Positions 62,927 through 64,000 of a DNA stretch of 64,000 nt are shown piece by piece. Each line of letters opens with the position of its first letter. Position 1 is the stretch's first letter. Source of the stretch: Sphingomonas telluris (GTDB lineage: Bacteria; Pseudomonadota; Alphaproteobacteria; Sphingomonadales; Sphingomonadaceae); the NCBI RefSeq assembly GCF_022568775.1, contig NZ_JAKZHW010000002.1:261501-325500 (forward strand). The letters are read 5' to 3'. The translations under genes and the position numbers were made by a program. Below the pieces are notes generated by a model. The model was given only the letters and a program-made list of their open reading frames with translations. It had not been told where the DNA came from and did not search any database.

Positions 62927-63835
62927 ATGAACATCTACCTCCCCATCGCCGGCCAGTCCGTGAATGCGCTGCTCATCATCGCGCTCGGCGGCCTCGTCGG
63001 TGTCCTGTCGGGGATGTTCGGCGTCGGCGGCGGCTTCCTTACGACGCCGCTGCTGATCTTCTACGGGATTCCGCCGACGGTGGCCGTTGCTTCGGCGACG
63101 ACGCAGATCACGGGAGCGAGCGTGACCGGCGTGATGGCGCATGCGAAGCGCGGCGGCGTCGACCTGCAGATGGGCGGAGTGATGGTCGTCGGCGGCATGA
63201 TCGGTTCGCTCGTCGGCGCGGCCATCTTCCGCGCCTTGCTGGCCAGCGGTCAGATCGACGTCGTCATCGGCTCTCTATACGTCCTGCTGCTCGGCTACAT
63301 TGGCAGCCTGATGCTCAAGGACGCGGTCACCGCCTTGGGCTACGTGAAGGCCAAGAAGCCTGCAGCGAGGCCGCGGCATAACCGCTGGGTCGCCTCGCTT
63401 CCGCTGCGTTGGCGCTTCTACGCCTCCGGCCTCTACATCTCGCCGCTTGCGCCGCTTGCGCTCGGCTTCGTCGCCGGCATTCTGACGATGCTGCTGGGTA
63501 TCGGCGGCGGCTTCATCCTCGTTCCCGCGATGATCTACATCCTCGGCATGCCCGCTCGCGTCGTTGTCGGGACGTCGCTGGCGATCATCCTCGTCATCAG
63601 CGCTGGTACGACGATGGTCCACGCGCTGACGACCCGGTCGGTCGACATCGTGCTCGCCTTTCTGCTGCTGATCGGAGGCGTGGTCGGCGCCCAGTACGGC
63701 GCTGTGCTCGCCACGCGGCTGAAGCCCGATTACCTCCGTTTCGCGCTGGCCATCGTGATCCTGCTCGTCGGCCTGCGAATGGCGCTGGGCCTCGCCTGGC
63801 GGCCGGACGAAATCTTCACGGTCGAATATCTGTGA
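62927..63835 (+). CDS. TauE/SafE (TSUP) family anion exporter
   Basis: 302 aa with eight or so hydrophobic segments. The repeated TSUP motif appears in both halves: GVLSGMFGVGGGFLTTPLL at the N-terminus and GILTMLLGIGGGFILVPAM in the second half. The family exports sulfite, sulfonates or other small organic anions. The TIGR02186 gene starts in its stop codon, a pairing common in alphaproteobacteria. Confidence 0.93.
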   Translation: MNIYLPIAGQSVNALLIIALGGLVGVLSGMFGVGGGFLTTPLLIFYGIPPTVAVASATTQITGASVTGVMAHAKRGGVDLQMGGVMVVGGMIGSLVGAAIFRALLASGQIDVVIGSLYVLLLGYIGSLMLKDAVTALGYVKAKKPAARPRHNRWVASLPLRWRFYASGLYISPLAPLALGFVAGILTMLLGIGGGFILVPAMIYILGMPARVVVGTSLAIILVISAGTTMVHALTTRSVDIVLAFLLLIGGVVGAQYGAVLATRLKPDYLRFALAIVILLVGLRMALGLAWRPDEIFTVEYL

Positions 63836-64000
63836 GGCTGCTCCGGGCCTCGGTGTTGGGGCTTCTCTCCCTAGCGTTGATGGCTCAGGCAAAGCCGGTC
63901 CTCGTCCCCGACGTCTCGGCGCGGCGTATCGACATCCAGTACAGCTTCCGAGGCGCGCAGCTGCTGCTCTTCGGCGCGATCCTTTACCCGCGCGGCCGCG
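63832..64000 (+). CDS. TIGR02186 (Alph_Pro_TM) family protein, N-terminal fragment
   Basis: GTG start overlapping the TauE/SafE stop; cut by the window end after 56 codons. The signal peptide MRLLRASVLGLLSLALMAQA is followed by KPVLVPDVSARRIDIQYSF and GAQLLLFGAILYPRGR, which match the start of the alphaproteobacterial TIGR02186 family that accompanies TauE/SafE. Complete protein would be a periplasmic domain with a C-terminal membrane anchor. Confidence 0.8.
   Translation, partial: MRLLRASVLGLLSLALMAQAKPVLVPDVSARRIDIQYSFRGAQLLLFGAILYPRGR

Overview
The window is about 64 kb of GC-rich, densely coding chromosome. The gene content and order indicate an alphaproteobacterium of the Sphingomonadales (Sphingomonas-like): an UrcA-family secreted protein, a DUF2007 protein, the minus-strand run rsmB-rpe-heparinase-purH, divergent gpsA/tsaD and hemCD, a DUF1674 (SdhAF4-like) protein, and promoter-like sites matching the alphaproteobacterial general stress sigma factor EcfG. 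Genus level is inference. I see no rRNA, CRISPR array, insertion sequence, prophage or integration site. There is one tRNA (Gly-GCC). The region reads as core genome rather than as an island.

Layout. 1-4.1 kb: tail of a YggS-type PLP protein, a secreted hypothetical protein, rlmN, a DUF2236 oxygenase-like protein and cfa, closed by a hairpin terminator. 4.1-10.4 kb: an EF-hand protein, then a cell-surface glycosylation cluster with two large GT-C-like membrane proteins, a GtrB-type glycosyltransferase, a methyltransferase and a GtrA flippase-like protein. 10.4-13.5 kb: small envelope and stress genes, namely an exported Bcp-type peroxiredoxin, a lipoprotein, DUF1810, a PspC-like protein with a 36-residue membrane peptide behind a sigma-54 promoter, and an SDR dehydrogenase and an 83-aa protein each behind an EcfG-like promoter. 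13.6-22.2 kb: Atm1-type ABC exporter, recQ, an M3 peptidase, a TIGR01244 protein, and the minus-strand run zinc-finger/tldD/DUF924/DUF2007. 22.3-27.8 kb: DUF4402 protein, an ABC ATPase without a visible permease, nadB, a GlxA-type regulator, UrcA and MAPEG.

27.9-43.3 kb: polA, a Wzx-like flippase, purH/heparinase/rpe/rsmB, gpsA/tsaD, and hemC-hemD followed by a mitofilin (Mic60)-like membrane protein, then a class A beta-lactamase-like hydrolase. 43.3-55.1 kb: a prolyl-4-hydroxylase-like dioxygenase, an aldehyde dehydrogenase, tRNA-Gly, a CnoX-like thioredoxin with a Lon-substrate-domain protein, a UbiH-type monooxygenase, ftsK-lolA, xthA-ribA and mgtE. 55.2-64 kb: a cyclophilin, an SDR, a CDC48-type double AAA ATPase, an MFS transporter, an NfrB-like glycosyltransferase followed by an NfrA-like outer-membrane protein broken by one in-frame TAA, and a TauE/SafE exporter with the start of its TIGR02186 partner.

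The genome is very compact. Co-directional genes often overlap by 1-4 nt. Of about twelve convergent gene pairs, seven share the same CTAG tetranucleotide as both stop codons, and only one pair is separated by a visible terminator. The observations most worth following up are the interrupted NfrA-like gene, the split Gtr-type glycosylation cluster, the sigma-54 and EcfG promoters, the Mic60-like gene beside hemCD, and the CTAG junctions.
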